This document shows, piece by piece, positions 44,018 to 52,921 of a DNA stretch of 64,000 nt. The position numbers and the translations under genes were made by a program. Source of the stretch: UBA2266 sp964406945 (GTDB lineage: Bacteria > Planctomycetota > Phycisphaerae > Sedimentisphaerales > Anaerobacaceae); NCBI GenBank assembly GCA_964406945.1, contig CAYOTO010000016.1, positions 1-64,000 on the forward strand, read 5' to 3'. The stretch's first letter is position 1; each line of letters opens with the position of its first letter. The notes below the pieces were generated by a model that worked only from the letters and a program-made list of their open reading frames with translations, was not told the DNA's origin and did not search any database.

Positions 44018-46294
44018 ATGTTCAAAAAGGATGCTGTAAGAATCATCGGTCTGGTTCTGGTCGTCTTGGCGGCCTCTTCTTTAGCTGCTGTCGCAAATAC
44101 TGAGGACGCCAACGACCCGTCTAAGATTACTCTCGAGAGACTTTTTGACTCGAAAGACTTTCGCGCCGAAAGTTTCGGGCCTGCACGGTGGCTTGAAGAC
44201 GGATCGGGATATATCACGCTCGAGGATTCCAAAACCGTCAAAGGCGGCAAAGACATCGTAAAATACCGTCCCGATAGCGGCAAACGCGAGGTGCTTGTCG
44301 CGGCCGAACTGCTGATTCCCGACGGCGAGGAAAAACCACTGTCGATCGCGGACTATAAATGGTCCAACGACGGCAAAAAGCTGCTTATCTTCACAAACAC
44401 CAGAAAAGTCTGGCGACTTCATACCCGAGGTGACTACTGGATGCTGAACCTGCACAACTCGAAGCTCGTTAAACTGGGCGGCGACGCCGAACCGGCCACC
44501 CTCATGTTCGCAAAGTTCTCGCCAAACAGCCGCCGGGTCGCCTACGTGCATGAAAAGAACATCTACGTACAGAACCTGAGAAATCTGAAGATCAGAAAGC
44601 TCACAGACCGGCCTTCCCAGACAATAATAAACGGCACATCCGACTGGGTCTACGAAGAGGAGTTCCATCTGCGAGACGGCTTCCGATGGAGTCCCAACAG
44701 CAAATGGATCGCATACTGGCAGTTCGACACCAGCGGGGTTCGCGAATTCACCATGATCAACAACACTGCAAATCTGTACCCCGAACTGACCAGATTCAAA
44801 TATCCCAAGGTCGGACAGACAAATTCCGCCTGTCGAGTGGGCGTAATTCACGTCGGCGGCGGACAACCCAGGTGGTTCGAAGTGTCCGACGACCTGCGCA
44901 ACCATTACATACCCCGCATGGACTGGGCCGCCGACTCCAGATGGATAGTACTCCAGCAACTGAACCGCCTCCAGAATACCAATCAGGTCATCCTGTGCAA
45001 TATACTCACCGGCAAAACACGCAACGTCTTCACCGACAAAGACGAAGCCTGGCTCGACGTCCACGGGGACATAAAATGGCTTAACAACGGCAAAAGCTTC
45101 CTGTGGCTCAGCGAACGCGACGGCTGGAGACATATCTACTTAATAAGCCGGCGGACCGGCAAAGCCGAATCCCTTACTCCCGTCGATTACGACGTGATTG
45201 ATGTCCAGGCGGTTGACCGGAAGGGCGGCTGGATATACTTTATCGCATCACCTCAGAACCCGACTCAGCGATATCTGTACCGGGTCGCTCTGGACGGCCC
45301 GGGCGAGCCCGAGCGGCTGACTCCCGAAAAACAGCCGGGAACACACCAGTACCAGATATCCGACGACTGCAAGTGGGCGTTCCACACATATTCGACTTTC
45401 GACAAAGGCCCGGTCAAAGAACTGATCAGACTTCCGCAACACAGCAAAACACGCACCCTCGTAGACAATAAAAAGCTGAATAAAACCCTATCACGCCTTG
45501 ACAGGAGCAAAACCGAGTTCTTCCGCGTCGAAATTGACGACGGCGTCGAATTGGACGCCTGGTGCATTAAGCCGCCCGATTTTGATCCGGACGGCAAATA
45601 CCCGCTCCTGGTATATGTCTACGGCGAACCGGCCGGGCAAACCGTTCTGGACAGATGGGGCAACCAGAAGTACCTCTGGCACCTGATGCTGGCCCAGCAG
45701 GGCTACATCGTCTTAAGCATCGACAATCGAGGCACCCCGGCCCCGCGCGGACGCAAATGGCGTAAATGCGTTTACAGACAGATCGGCATACTCGCCTCTG
45801 CCGACCAGGCCGCCGCGGTCCGGAGTCTGATCCAGAACCGGCCTTACATCGACCCGGACAGAATCGCCGTATGGGGCTGGAGTGGCGGCGGATCCATGAC
45901 CTTAAATGCCCTCTTCAGATATCCAGACCTGTACCAGACCGGCATGGCGATAGCCTTCGTAGCGAACCAGCGCTACTACGACACTATCTACCAGGAGCGC
46001 TACATGGGCCTGCCCGACGACAACGCCGAAGGATTCGAAAAAGGCTCGCCCATAACATACGCAGACCAGCTCGAAGGCAATCTTCTGCTGGTCTACGGCA
46101 CCGGCGACGACAATTGCCATTACCAGAACTGCGAAGCCCTCGTCAATAAGCTGATCCAGCACAACAAGGAATTCTCCATGATGTCTTACCCCAACAGAAG
46201 TCACAGCATCAACGAAGGCTCCGGCACCAGACGACATCTGTATGAATTGCTGACCCGCTATCTCAAACAAAATACGCCTCCGGGTCGGCGGTAG
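44018..46294 (+). CDS. Secreted prolyl dipeptidyl peptidase, DPP-IV-like (S9B)
   Basis: The 758-residue protein has a signal peptide (about 1-25) and an N-terminal propeller (about 60-500) with the DPP-IV motif WVYEEEFHLRDGFRWSPN, which carries the Glu pair binding the substrate N-terminus. The catalytic domain has Ser622 in GWSGGGS, Asp697 in GTGDDN and His729 in NRSHSI, a complete triad. S9B enzymes release X-Pro or X-Ala dipeptides from N-termini. ATG 44018 with AAGG eight bases upstream is preferred over GTG 44009. The 28-bp gap to the AcnX genes suggests co-expression and a shared role in using proline- or hydroxyproline-rich peptides. Confidence 0.92.
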   Translation: MFKKDAVRIIGLVLVVLAASSLAAVANTEDANDPSKITLERLFDSKDFRAESFGPARWLEDGSGYITLEDSKTVKGGKDIVKYRPDSGKREVLVAAELLIPDGEEKPLSIADYKWSNDGKKLLIFTNTRKVWRLHTRGDYWMLNLHNSKLVKLGGDAEPATLMFAKFSPNSRRVAYVHEKNIYVQNLRNLKIRKLTDRPSQTIINGTSDWVYEEEFHLRDGFRWSPNSKWIAYWQFDTSGVREFTMINNTANLYPELTRFKYPKVGQTNSACRVGVIHVGGGQPRWFEVSDDLRNHYIPRMDWAADSRWIVLQQLNRLQNTNQVILCNILTGKTRNVFTDKDEAWLDVHGDIKWLNNGKSFLWLSERDGWRHIYLISRRTGKAESLTPVDYDVIDVQAVDRKGGWIYFIASPQNPTQRYLYRVALDGPGEPERLTPEKQPGTHQYQISDDCKWAFHTYSTFDKGPVKELIRLPQHSKTRTLVDNKKLNKTLSRLDRSKTEFFRVEIDDGVELDAWCIKPPDFDPDGKYPLLVYVYGEPAGQTVLDRWGNQKYLWHLMLAQQGYIVLSIDNRGTPAPRGRKWRKCVYRQIGILASADQAAAVRSLIQNRPYIDPDRIAVWGWSGGGSMTLNALFRYPDLYQTGMAIAFVANQRYYDTIYQERYMGLPDDNAEGFEKGSPITYADQLEGNLLLVYGTGDDNCHYQNCEALVNKLIQHNKEFSMMSYPNRSHSINEGSGTRRHLYELLTRYLKQNTPPGRR

Positions 46295-46339
46295 AACGTC
46301 ATATATCCGCGTTGAACAACGGAAAATCGAGGTGGCTGA

Positions 46340-47869
46340 ATGACCAGAATTGACAGTTCACAAGACAGGTTCCTGAGCAGGCGAAGTTTTCTGCGGGCGG
46401 CGGGCCGTTCAGCCGCGGCAGGTCTGATTGCCGGTGCTGCAACTTCTTTGAACGCCTCGCAGCGCCCCGACAGGCGAAATATCGTGCTTATCCTCAGCGA
46501 TGACCATCGCTATGACTTCATGAGCTTCATGCAGAATTCGCCCGCATTCCTGGAAACGCCCAATCTGGACCGCATGGCCCGCCGCGGCGCCCACCTGGCG
46601 AACGCCTTCGTCAGCACTTCCCTGTGCTCGCCGAGCAGGGCGTCCATCCTCACAGGCCGGTACATGCACAATCACAAAATCGTCGACAACCAGCGTCCCG
46701 AGCCTGAGGGCACCGTCTTCTTCCCCCAGCACCTTCAAAAAGCCGGCTACCGGACCGCCTTCGTCGGAAAATGGCACATGGGCCACGATCACGATGCGCC
46801 CCGGCCCGGATTCGACCACTGGGCAAGCTTCAAGGGCCAGGGTACATATTTCGATCCGCTTCTGAATATCAACGGCAAGCGCAGGCAGTTTTCCGGCTAC
46901 ACCGCCGACGTCCTGACCGACCAGGCCCTCGAATGGCTTCGAGACGGCCGCGACAACGGCAAGCCCTTCTTCCTTTCTCTTTCCTTTAAGTGCGTACACT
47001 ATCCCTTCCAGCCGGCCAAACGCAATCTCGGCCGTTATGAGAAGGAAAAGGTCGAACGCCCCGAGACCATGGCCAATACCGAACGCAACTACCGTACCCA
47101 GCCGCACTGGGTGCGGCAGCGCCGATACAGCATACACGGCGTGGACCACATGGAGACCGGTCCATACGACAACGACCCCGTCCCTTCGTTCGATGACCTG
47201 TACAAGCGGTTCTGCGAGACGGTCTACAGTCTGGACGAAAACATCGGCCGCGTACTCGATTACCTCGAAAAATCCGGCCTCGACGAATCGACCCTCGTCC
47301 TGTACATGGCCGACAACGGTTTCGCCCTGGGCGAACACGGCTTCTACGACAAGAGAGATGCATTCGAGGAGTCGATTCGTATACCCATGCTGGCATACGC
47401 CCCCGGAATGATCAAGCCGGGGACAACCGTACTGCCCATGGTTCAGAACATCGACATAGCTCCAACGCTACTCGATGTCGCCGGCATCCCGGATATCGCC
47501 CGTAAATACAAAATGGACGGCAGATCCTTTCTTCCTCTGCTGCTGAACAGAAAAACGCAGTGGCGCGACCACATCCTCTACGAGTATTACTGGGAATGGA
47601 ACTTCCCCGCCACGCCGACGGTCTTCGCCATCCGCTCCGAGCGGTACAAGTACATATACTACCACGGCCTCTGGGACAGCGACGGTTTCTACGACCTGCA
47701 GACCGATCCTCACGAAAGACACAATCTGATCCACGTCCCGGCATACAGCGAACTGGTCGAGAGTATGAAAAAACGACTCTTCGACGAACTCGAGGCCGGC
47801 GGCGCACTGGAAATCCCCGTCCGCAGACCCCTTGGCGAACGACTCGATCAGCGAAAAAACTCCCGTTGA
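46340..47869 (+). CDS. Tat-exported sulfatase (S1 family, Cys type)
   Basis: The 509-residue sulfatase has a twin-arginine leader (SRRSFLRAAGRSAAAG, about residues 13-28). The active-site signature is C96-S-P98-S-R100 (LCSPSRASILTGRY), whose Cys would be changed to formylglycine. Metal ligands D54/D55 (LSDDHRYD) and the ADNGFALGEHGFYDKR region with Asp-Asn fit the family. It ends with YKYIYYHGLWD and the DLQTDPHE stretch of the C-terminal subdomain. Likely substrates are sulfated sugars. A GAGG site precedes the ATG. The 45-bp gap after the DPP-IV gene contains no clear promoter. Confidence 0.93.
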   Translation: MTRIDSSQDRFLSRRSFLRAAGRSAAAGLIAGAATSLNASQRPDRRNIVLILSDDHRYDFMSFMQNSPAFLETPNLDRMARRGAHLANAFVSTSLCSPSRASILTGRYMHNHKIVDNQRPEPEGTVFFPQHLQKAGYRTAFVGKWHMGHDHDAPRPGFDHWASFKGQGTYFDPLLNINGKRRQFSGYTADVLTDQALEWLRDGRDNGKPFFLSLSFKCVHYPFQPAKRNLGRYEKEKVERPETMANTERNYRTQPHWVRQRRYSIHGVDHMETGPYDNDPVPSFDDLYKRFCETVYSLDENIGRVLDYLEKSGLDESTLVLYMADNGFALGEHGFYDKRDAFEESIRIPMLAYAPGMIKPGTTVLPMVQNIDIAPTLLDVAGIPDIARKYKMDGRSFLPLLLNRKTQWRDHILYEYYWEWNFPATPTVFAIRSERYKYIYYHGLWDSDGFYDLQTDPHERHNLIHVPAYSELVESMKKRLFDELEAGGALEIPVRRPLGERLDQRKNSR

Positions 47870-48095
47870 AACCGGAGTACGTTACCGTTTGACCGGCATG
47901 ACCGGTCCGCAAGGACTGTTTGCAGGCAAGCGACTACTGCCCCGCATCCGATGCCAACCGGAACAGGCTGGTCAATTCCGTCGATTATGCGGTGTAGGCT
48001 CCAGGATGGTTCCGATTTGCGCCACTATAATTGACGCCGCCCCATAAGCCAAAAACAGGAATGCCTCCTCGCAAGTGCTGCACCCGCTCTCGATA

Positions 48096-49823
48096 TCAGG
48101 TCTGGGCCATCCTGGCCGGAGTCTCTCTCTCGGGCGTCATACGAATAATGCACTCCAGCTCGGACTCGCCCGTGCTCGCCACCGACCCGACCAGCACATC
48201 CGCCTTCGACTGAAAAGCCCGCCCGCCGTTCTCCACTCGTCTGCACTGGTCTTTGTCGTACCATCCGTTGCGCATCATGTGCAGAACCGGATCGGCCAGA
48301 CGCATGGAGTTACGTTTGCACCTGTATTCTATGTTAACCAGTTTGAGGTGCTCGTCGAAGCAGCCGAGAAAGCCCCTCGCTTTCTCCCGGCCAACAGGCT
48401 CGCAAAACTCCACTCTCAGTACGTACCGGCTGTTGTCGACGTCCGCTTCCGCTCTGAAATGCACCACAGCCAGGCCGCACCGGTTACACCCACTCCGGAC
48501 GGCGTCGATTACCTGATTTGCGCTGAGCTTCTCGCCCGTAATATTGGTCATCCCCCGGCCTTTGCGGACAAAAACTATTTGAGCGGTCCGATTGTAGAAC
48601 CCCTCCACCCTGACTATATCGTTCATGTTATACCGATAGAGTCCACCCGTAGTTGTAACGAATACGTAGTACTCCCGCCCGTCCTCGAGTTGGTCGGCGG
48701 TTAAAAACCTGCACGAGCCGGGACTTTTCAAAGCGGCAAATTCCTCAACGGGCACGAATTCGTAAAAACTGGTGGTTACGGTCAGAATGCCCGCGCTGCC
48801 CGAATCCGTCACCGCAATCGAACCCCGCGTCTCGCTCGACAGGTAGCCCCAGTCCCGCACCGGCACTGTACGGACGCCGTCCGGGTCGAACCACTTGCCG
48901 AACTTATCGATATAATGACCGACCGTACCGCCTTTCCAGCAGCCGATAACCCCAAGGACCCGCCAGTAGTCATGCGGCAGCAGCAAACCCTTGCGTTTTC
49001 TTCTCACCGATTCCAGAAAACGTGCTGTTTTCGGCTTTGGTTTTAGTCTTGCCTGGATCATGCACCGAATCTCCGGCTCTATTGCGAAGTCATCGCAAAG
49101 TGTGCCATCGTGAATGTCGCGGATTATTCTCTCGCCGAATTCGTTGCCTTTCTCGCACATCTTGACTATCGAAGAAGGGTTGGCAGTACAAATGGCGGAA
49201 ACCTTCTGCTGCATGGCCAGCCGCATAATCACGTAGTATTTTGCCTGGTAATCGGATATCTCGAATACGCGGTAAGGGATGGCATAGTACTGTCGAACTA
49301 TCGCCGGCATGTTTCGATATATGCAGCCCGAAGTCGAACCGTACGGCAGCCCTCCGGGAGTGTACCCCTCCACCGCCGGAGAAACAAGTGACACCACCTG
49401 AGCAGCCGCTGCTTTGGGATGGCTTGCAAGCACGTGGTAGACCCATGTCTGGGCGAATGAACGGTGTTCCGCCGTCCGGCAGGTACGGGTCACCGGTATG
49501 TATTTGGGCTCGCCCGTCGTACCGCTGGTGCGGGTAAACATAATCGGCTTCTCCGCCGTGAGAACATTCTCACATCCCTCCGTCATCCTTTGTATCGGCT
49601 CGCGTATATCTTCATAGGTAACTACCGGAACCTGACGCCGGTATTCCTCGACCGTACGGATTGCCGAAAACCCGTAGCGTCTCCCATATTCTGTATCGCG
49701 GTTCTTTCGTATGATTCCGAACAATGTCCCCATCTGCGACCCCGACGGATCGTACGTAGCACGCTCGAATTCCTGTGCAGCCCTCCTGGTGCAGGCTCGT
49801 ATAAGCACGGTGGCTAATGGCAT
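48096..49823 (-). CDS. GH3-family acyl-acid amido synthetase-like protein
   Basis: The 575-residue protein belongs to the GH3 (auxin-responsive promoter) family of ANL-type adenylating enzymes. It shows the ATP loop TRTSGTTGEPKY (about 97-108), the middle motif PGGLPYGSTSG, and LYRYNMNDIVRV followed by TNITGEKLSANQV. The last is the usual GH3 active-site pattern leading to the C-terminal lid. GH3 enzymes activate an acid as its adenylate and couple it to an amino acid or amine. Bacterial members are widespread but few have known substrates. ATG 49823 has GAGG before it. The start overlaps the upstream epimerase gene by ten bases, so the two are likely made together. Confidence 0.85.
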   Translation of the reverse strand: MPLATVLIRACTRRAAQEFERATYDPSGSQMGTLFGIIRKNRDTEYGRRYGFSAIRTVEEYRRQVPVVTYEDIREPIQRMTEGCENVLTAEKPIMFTRTSGTTGEPKYIPVTRTCRTAEHRSFAQTWVYHVLASHPKAAAAQVVSLVSPAVEGYTPGGLPYGSTSGCIYRNMPAIVRQYYAIPYRVFEISDYQAKYYVIMRLAMQQKVSAICTANPSSIVKMCEKGNEFGERIIRDIHDGTLCDDFAIEPEIRCMIQARLKPKPKTARFLESVRRKRKGLLLPHDYWRVLGVIGCWKGGTVGHYIDKFGKWFDPDGVRTVPVRDWGYLSSETRGSIAVTDSGSAGILTVTTSFYEFVPVEEFAALKSPGSCRFLTADQLEDGREYYVFVTTTGGLYRYNMNDIVRVEGFYNRTAQIVFVRKGRGMTNITGEKLSANQVIDAVRSGCNRCGLAVVHFRAEADVDNSRYVLRVEFCEPVGREKARGFLGCFDEHLKLVNIEYRCKRNSMRLADPVLHMMRNGWYDKDQCRRVENGGRAFQSKADVLVGSVASTGESELECIIRMTPERETPARMAQT

Positions 49824-50983
49824 AGTTTCGCCTCGGTTGTTGTATTGCATACGGTGACTTCTCTTTCATGTACGCTGTGGCGATCCACCCGCCCCTGAAC
49901 GGGCCGGATCCCCAGTCCGGGTCCCCTCAAAGCCGGCGCCCATCCACCGGGACCGATTGTCAAATCCGGGCGAGCCAGATCGCGCCTCAGAAGCAGCCTG
50001 CCATAAGATCCCTCTGCCCACTGGATGTGCTTGCAATGCGTGGCGATATGTCTTCCGGCGGCGGACAACACGGCCGTTTCTCCCACCTGCGCACCAAGTT
50101 GACAATTCAGCCCGGCCTCCATCGCCTTTTGGTAAATCGCCAGCGAATTCAGCAGCCCGCCGCACTTTGAAACCCTTATATTGAACATGTCGCAGGCCCG
50201 ACTCTCTATCAACCTTTCCGCGTCCCGGACCGAACAGAGGCTCTCGTCGGCGATTACCGGTACTATTCGCTCCGCTGTCAAACGGCTCATGCCTGACGTA
50301 TCCTCAGCCGCGACCGGTTGCTCTACGCCGTCGAGACCGAATGCGGCCATCGCCTTTATCTGCTCTATAGCTTCCCCGCAGGACCAGGCACAGTTGGCGT
50401 CTATACGAATGCTGACGTTTTGCCCCAGAACGGACCGGGCGGTTCTCAGCAATTCCAGATTTGTCTGCGAATCCCGCTGCACCTTGATCTTGACCGCATT
50501 GAAACCGAAAAGACGCATAAGCCACGCCTTCTTTTTAACCGCCTCCGGCCGGTTCGTTGCAATAACGCCGCTGTACCGAACTCGACCGCGAACCCAACCC
50601 GACAGTACATCCCCAACGCACCTTTTCCAGGTCCTGCCCGCGGCATCGAGCATCGCCAGTTCCGCCGCACAATAAGCCGCATGTCTGGCCTTTGGAATGT
50701 TTCGGCCCGTGGACGCCAGATATTCGGCCAGGTCGGCAAAATCCTCGAATTTGCGACCGAGCAGTCGCGGCAGAAAATCCTCACAGAGATCCGCGAGAAC
50801 GCTCTCGACCGTTTCCCCAGTCAAATACGATCTGGGACAGCATTCCCCCCAGCCGACGATGCCGTCTTCGCTCTGCGCTCGAACGAGAACGTTCCTTGCC
50901 TTGCTTCGTTCGGCTAAATTATGCGAAACCGAAAAACGCATCGGTATCTCCACTGTTATCACCTTGAATTCGACGATTCTCAT
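49814..50983 (-). CDS. Enolase-superfamily (MLE/MR subgroup) epimerase or racemase
   Basis: The 389-residue protein has the MLE-type pattern: capping N-domain with VGWGECCPRSYLTGET, K-x-K at the end of strand 2 (AVKIKVQRD), metal ligands in RIDANCAW, VEQP and IADES, and the second base Lys in NIRVSKCGG. This matches dipeptide epimerases, N-acylamino-acid racemases, OSBS and muconate-cycloisomerase-like enzymes. No DxD specificity pair typical of Ala-Glu epimerase is evident, so the substrate is open. Coupling with a GH3 amide synthetase suggests an N-acyl-amino-acid or similar conjugate. It is first in the minus unit and divergent from the reductase gene. Confidence 0.8.
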   Translation of the reverse strand: MRIVEFKVITVEIPMRFSVSHNLAERSKARNVLVRAQSEDGIVGWGECCPRSYLTGETVESVLADLCEDFLPRLLGRKFEDFADLAEYLASTGRNIPKARHAAYCAAELAMLDAAGRTWKRCVGDVLSGWVRGRVRYSGVIATNRPEAVKKKAWLMRLFGFNAVKIKVQRDSQTNLELLRTARSVLGQNVSIRIDANCAWSCGEAIEQIKAMAAFGLDGVEQPVAAEDTSGMSRLTAERIVPVIADESLCSVRDAERLIESRACDMFNIRVSKCGGLLNSLAIYQKAMEAGLNCQLGAQVGETAVLSAAGRHIATHCKHIQWAEGSYGRLLLRRDLARPDLTIGPGGWAPALRGPGLGIRPVQGRVDRHSVHEREVTVCNTTTEAKLCH

Positions 50984-51348
50984 ATAACCGTAAAGCGATC
51001 CGGTTCCGCCTGTGAAAACCTGCCTGCGGCACGGTCAGGATGTATCAGTCATTCCATTTCAACCCCTGCGACAGTGCTTAGTCGTCAAATAGACCCCATC
51101 GCTTTCGACAAAAACGCTCAGAAACCCCCGATTGGCTGCGCCGGATAGACCCGCAAACCTCAAACCTGTCTCGCCGAACCCGCAAAATGCTCATAAGCAG
51201 TTCATATCTGATTAAGGGCCTTTCACTTATTGACGATTATCTCTGCGAAAGCACATTTTAATGGGGGCCGCAGCACACGGAGAAGCCTGGTGCATCAGTT
51301 CCGCTCGGCCATGCAAACACAGCCGAACCGGTGCCCGGAGTGACCACA
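50984..51348. other. Gene-free region between divergent units
   Basis: This 365-bp divergent region has no convincing ORF. It holds a possible -35 (TTGACG, 51230-51235) for the plus-strand unit, but no well-spaced -10. I see no RNA gene or repeat here. It presumably carries both promoters of the two enzyme units. Confidence 0.4.
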
Positions 51349-52353
51349 ATGTCGGTTGACGACAACATACTGATCGTAGGAGCAGGAGCAATAGGCGGCC
51401 TGGTCGGCGCCCATCTAACAGAATCCATAGGCAAAAACCGCGTTACTCTTATTGACAACGATCCCGCCCACGTGCAGACAGTAAAACGCCGAGGGCTGAC
51501 GATAGCCGACAGAAGTAGCCGAAACGGCCACATTAGAACCGTCGACGTAAGAATCGAATTTCCCGACTTCCTTGCAAAAAACGAACAGAACAACATTATC
51601 CTCGCCACAAAGACATACTCGAACGCCGAAGTCCTGCCGCTTCTGAGCCGCCGGGCCCAACTGCTCGTGCTGCAGAACGGATACGATTGCAGAATTGAGC
51701 GTTTCCCGAACGCCGTCAAAGGAGTCGAATTCGGCTTTGCATGCCAGGTCCGCAAGCCCGGCCGCATATACAATGCAATCAGAGGCAGATATGTGCTGGG
51801 CCATCCAGATGGAATAAACGATGCCGTCGTTAACTGGGTCCGTCTGCTCAACAGCGCGAACATCAGAGCCGATACAACTGACCGCATCGACGGTTTCCTA
51901 TGGAGCAAACTCCTGATTAACTCCGCCCTGAATCCCGTAAGTGCAATCAGCGACTCATCACTGAAACATCTGATCGAGACCCGCTGGTCGCGTGAATTGT
52001 TCAAAAACCTCTATACTGAGGGCTATCCCATAGTCCTCGCCAAATGCCGACAACTCCGCCAGAAGCTCGGTCGTTTTCTAGGCCCGCCGTCTCTGGTCAA
52101 CTGGATATTTACGAGGCCTCACTTGTCCGATTCCGTTCTAAAGCTCGTAGCCGCCAGGTTCGGAGACGTGGAAAGCTCGATGCTGCAGGACATCAGAAGA
52201 AAAAGACCCACCGAAATTGACTGGATAAACGGCGCCATAAGCAGACTGGGACTGCAATACCGCATCCCCACCCCCGTAAACGATTGGATAATAGGCCAAG
52301 TCGCAAATTTGGAGGCCTCATGCTTGCAGCCCTCGAACAGCGCAGATCAATAA
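51349..52353 (+). CDS. Ketopantoate reductase (ApbA/PanE)-family NAD(P) oxidoreductase
   Basis: The 334-residue protein has an N-terminal Rossmann motif (ILIVGAGAIGGLVGAHL, about residues 5-21), and VLQNGYD near residue 105 as in PanE. The catalytic-type Lys region is GFLWSKLLINSALNPVSAI (the family's 'W.Kl..N...NplsA'). Known PanE reduces 2-dehydropantoate. Many homologs act on other 2-oxo acids, so the pathway is uncertain. A GTG at 51331 is in frame. ATG 51349 is chosen for its GGAG. Its end overlaps the nitroreductase gene by 34 bases, and both belong to one operon. Confidence 0.85.
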   Translation: MSVDDNILIVGAGAIGGLVGAHLTESIGKNRVTLIDNDPAHVQTVKRRGLTIADRSSRNGHIRTVDVRIEFPDFLAKNEQNNIILATKTYSNAEVLPLLSRRAQLLVLQNGYDCRIERFPNAVKGVEFGFACQVRKPGRIYNAIRGRYVLGHPDGINDAVVNWVRLLNSANIRADTTDRIDGFLWSKLLINSALNPVSAISDSSLKHLIETRWSRELFKNLYTEGYPIVLAKCRQLRQKLGRFLGPPSLVNWIFTRPHLSDSVLKLVAARFGDVESSMLQDIRRKRPTEIDWINGAISRLGLQYRIPTPVNDWIIGQVANLEASCLQPSNSADQ

Positions 52354-52907
52354 GAGAATACCGGGACGAACCGGTTCCGCTCGAAACGATTCACCGACTG
52401 ATCGAGGCCGCGACAACCGCCCCATCGCCGTTTAATCTGCAACCCTGGAGATTCCACATAGTCGCCGATCTCCCGATCAAAACAGTCATAAGAGAAACCT
52501 ATGACGTCGCAACCCGCTGGATGCAGTTCTGCAAAAAAGTCCATCTGACCGATGTCCCGGTCTATATCCAGGATACTTCCTTCCTGCAAACAGCCACCCT
52601 GATCGTTCCCTGCTACCTCAAGAAAGTACTCTATGCCCGCGATGCCCTGGCCATGGCCGTGGAGAATCTGATGCTCGAAGCGGCCTCACAATCAATAGCA
52701 ACCGTTTGCATGGGACGTATTACGACGTTCGGTGCTCACAGAAAGAAAATCGCAAAAGCCGTCGCCGTCGATAAAGACTACGCCATACCCTATCTGATTG
52801 CACTCGGCTACCCCAAAAAGCCTTACGACCAGTACGAAAAACCCCCGAGAAAGTCCGTTGATGAAGTGGTGCGGCTCCGTAAATCCCGCGACACACGAGC
52901 GATATAA
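52320..52907 (+). CDS. Nitroreductase-family flavoprotein
   Basis: The 195-residue protein has the nitroreductase opening LEQRRSIREYRDEPV (FMN phosphate contacts) and APSPFNLQPWRFHIV. A C-terminal GYPKKPY stretch completes the fold. Family members use FMN and NAD(P)H to reduce nitro groups, quinones or enones, or dehydrogenate heterocycles. ATG 52320 is selected by a perfect GGAGG five bases upstream, which creates the overlap with the preceding gene. It lies 14 bp before the fused SDR-hydrolase gene. A redox step in the same pathway is likely. Confidence 0.85.
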   Translation: MLAALEQRRSIREYRDEPVPLETIHRLIEAATTAPSPFNLQPWRFHIVADLPIKTVIRETYDVATRWMQFCKKVHLTDVPVYIQDTSFLQTATLIVPCYLKKVLYARDALAMAVENLMLEAASQSIATVCMGRITTFGAHRKKIAKAVAVDKDYAIPYLIALGYPKKPYDQYEKPPRKSVDEVVRLRKSRDTRAI

Positions 52908-52921
52908 CATGAGGTGAATAC

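Noticed and set aside
47870..48095. Possible small gene or RNA in the convergent gap after the sulfatase
   Set aside because: Short ORFs lack start signals. The ACCGG-CATGA-CCGGT stem is short and has no T-tract, so no terminator or RNA is claimed.
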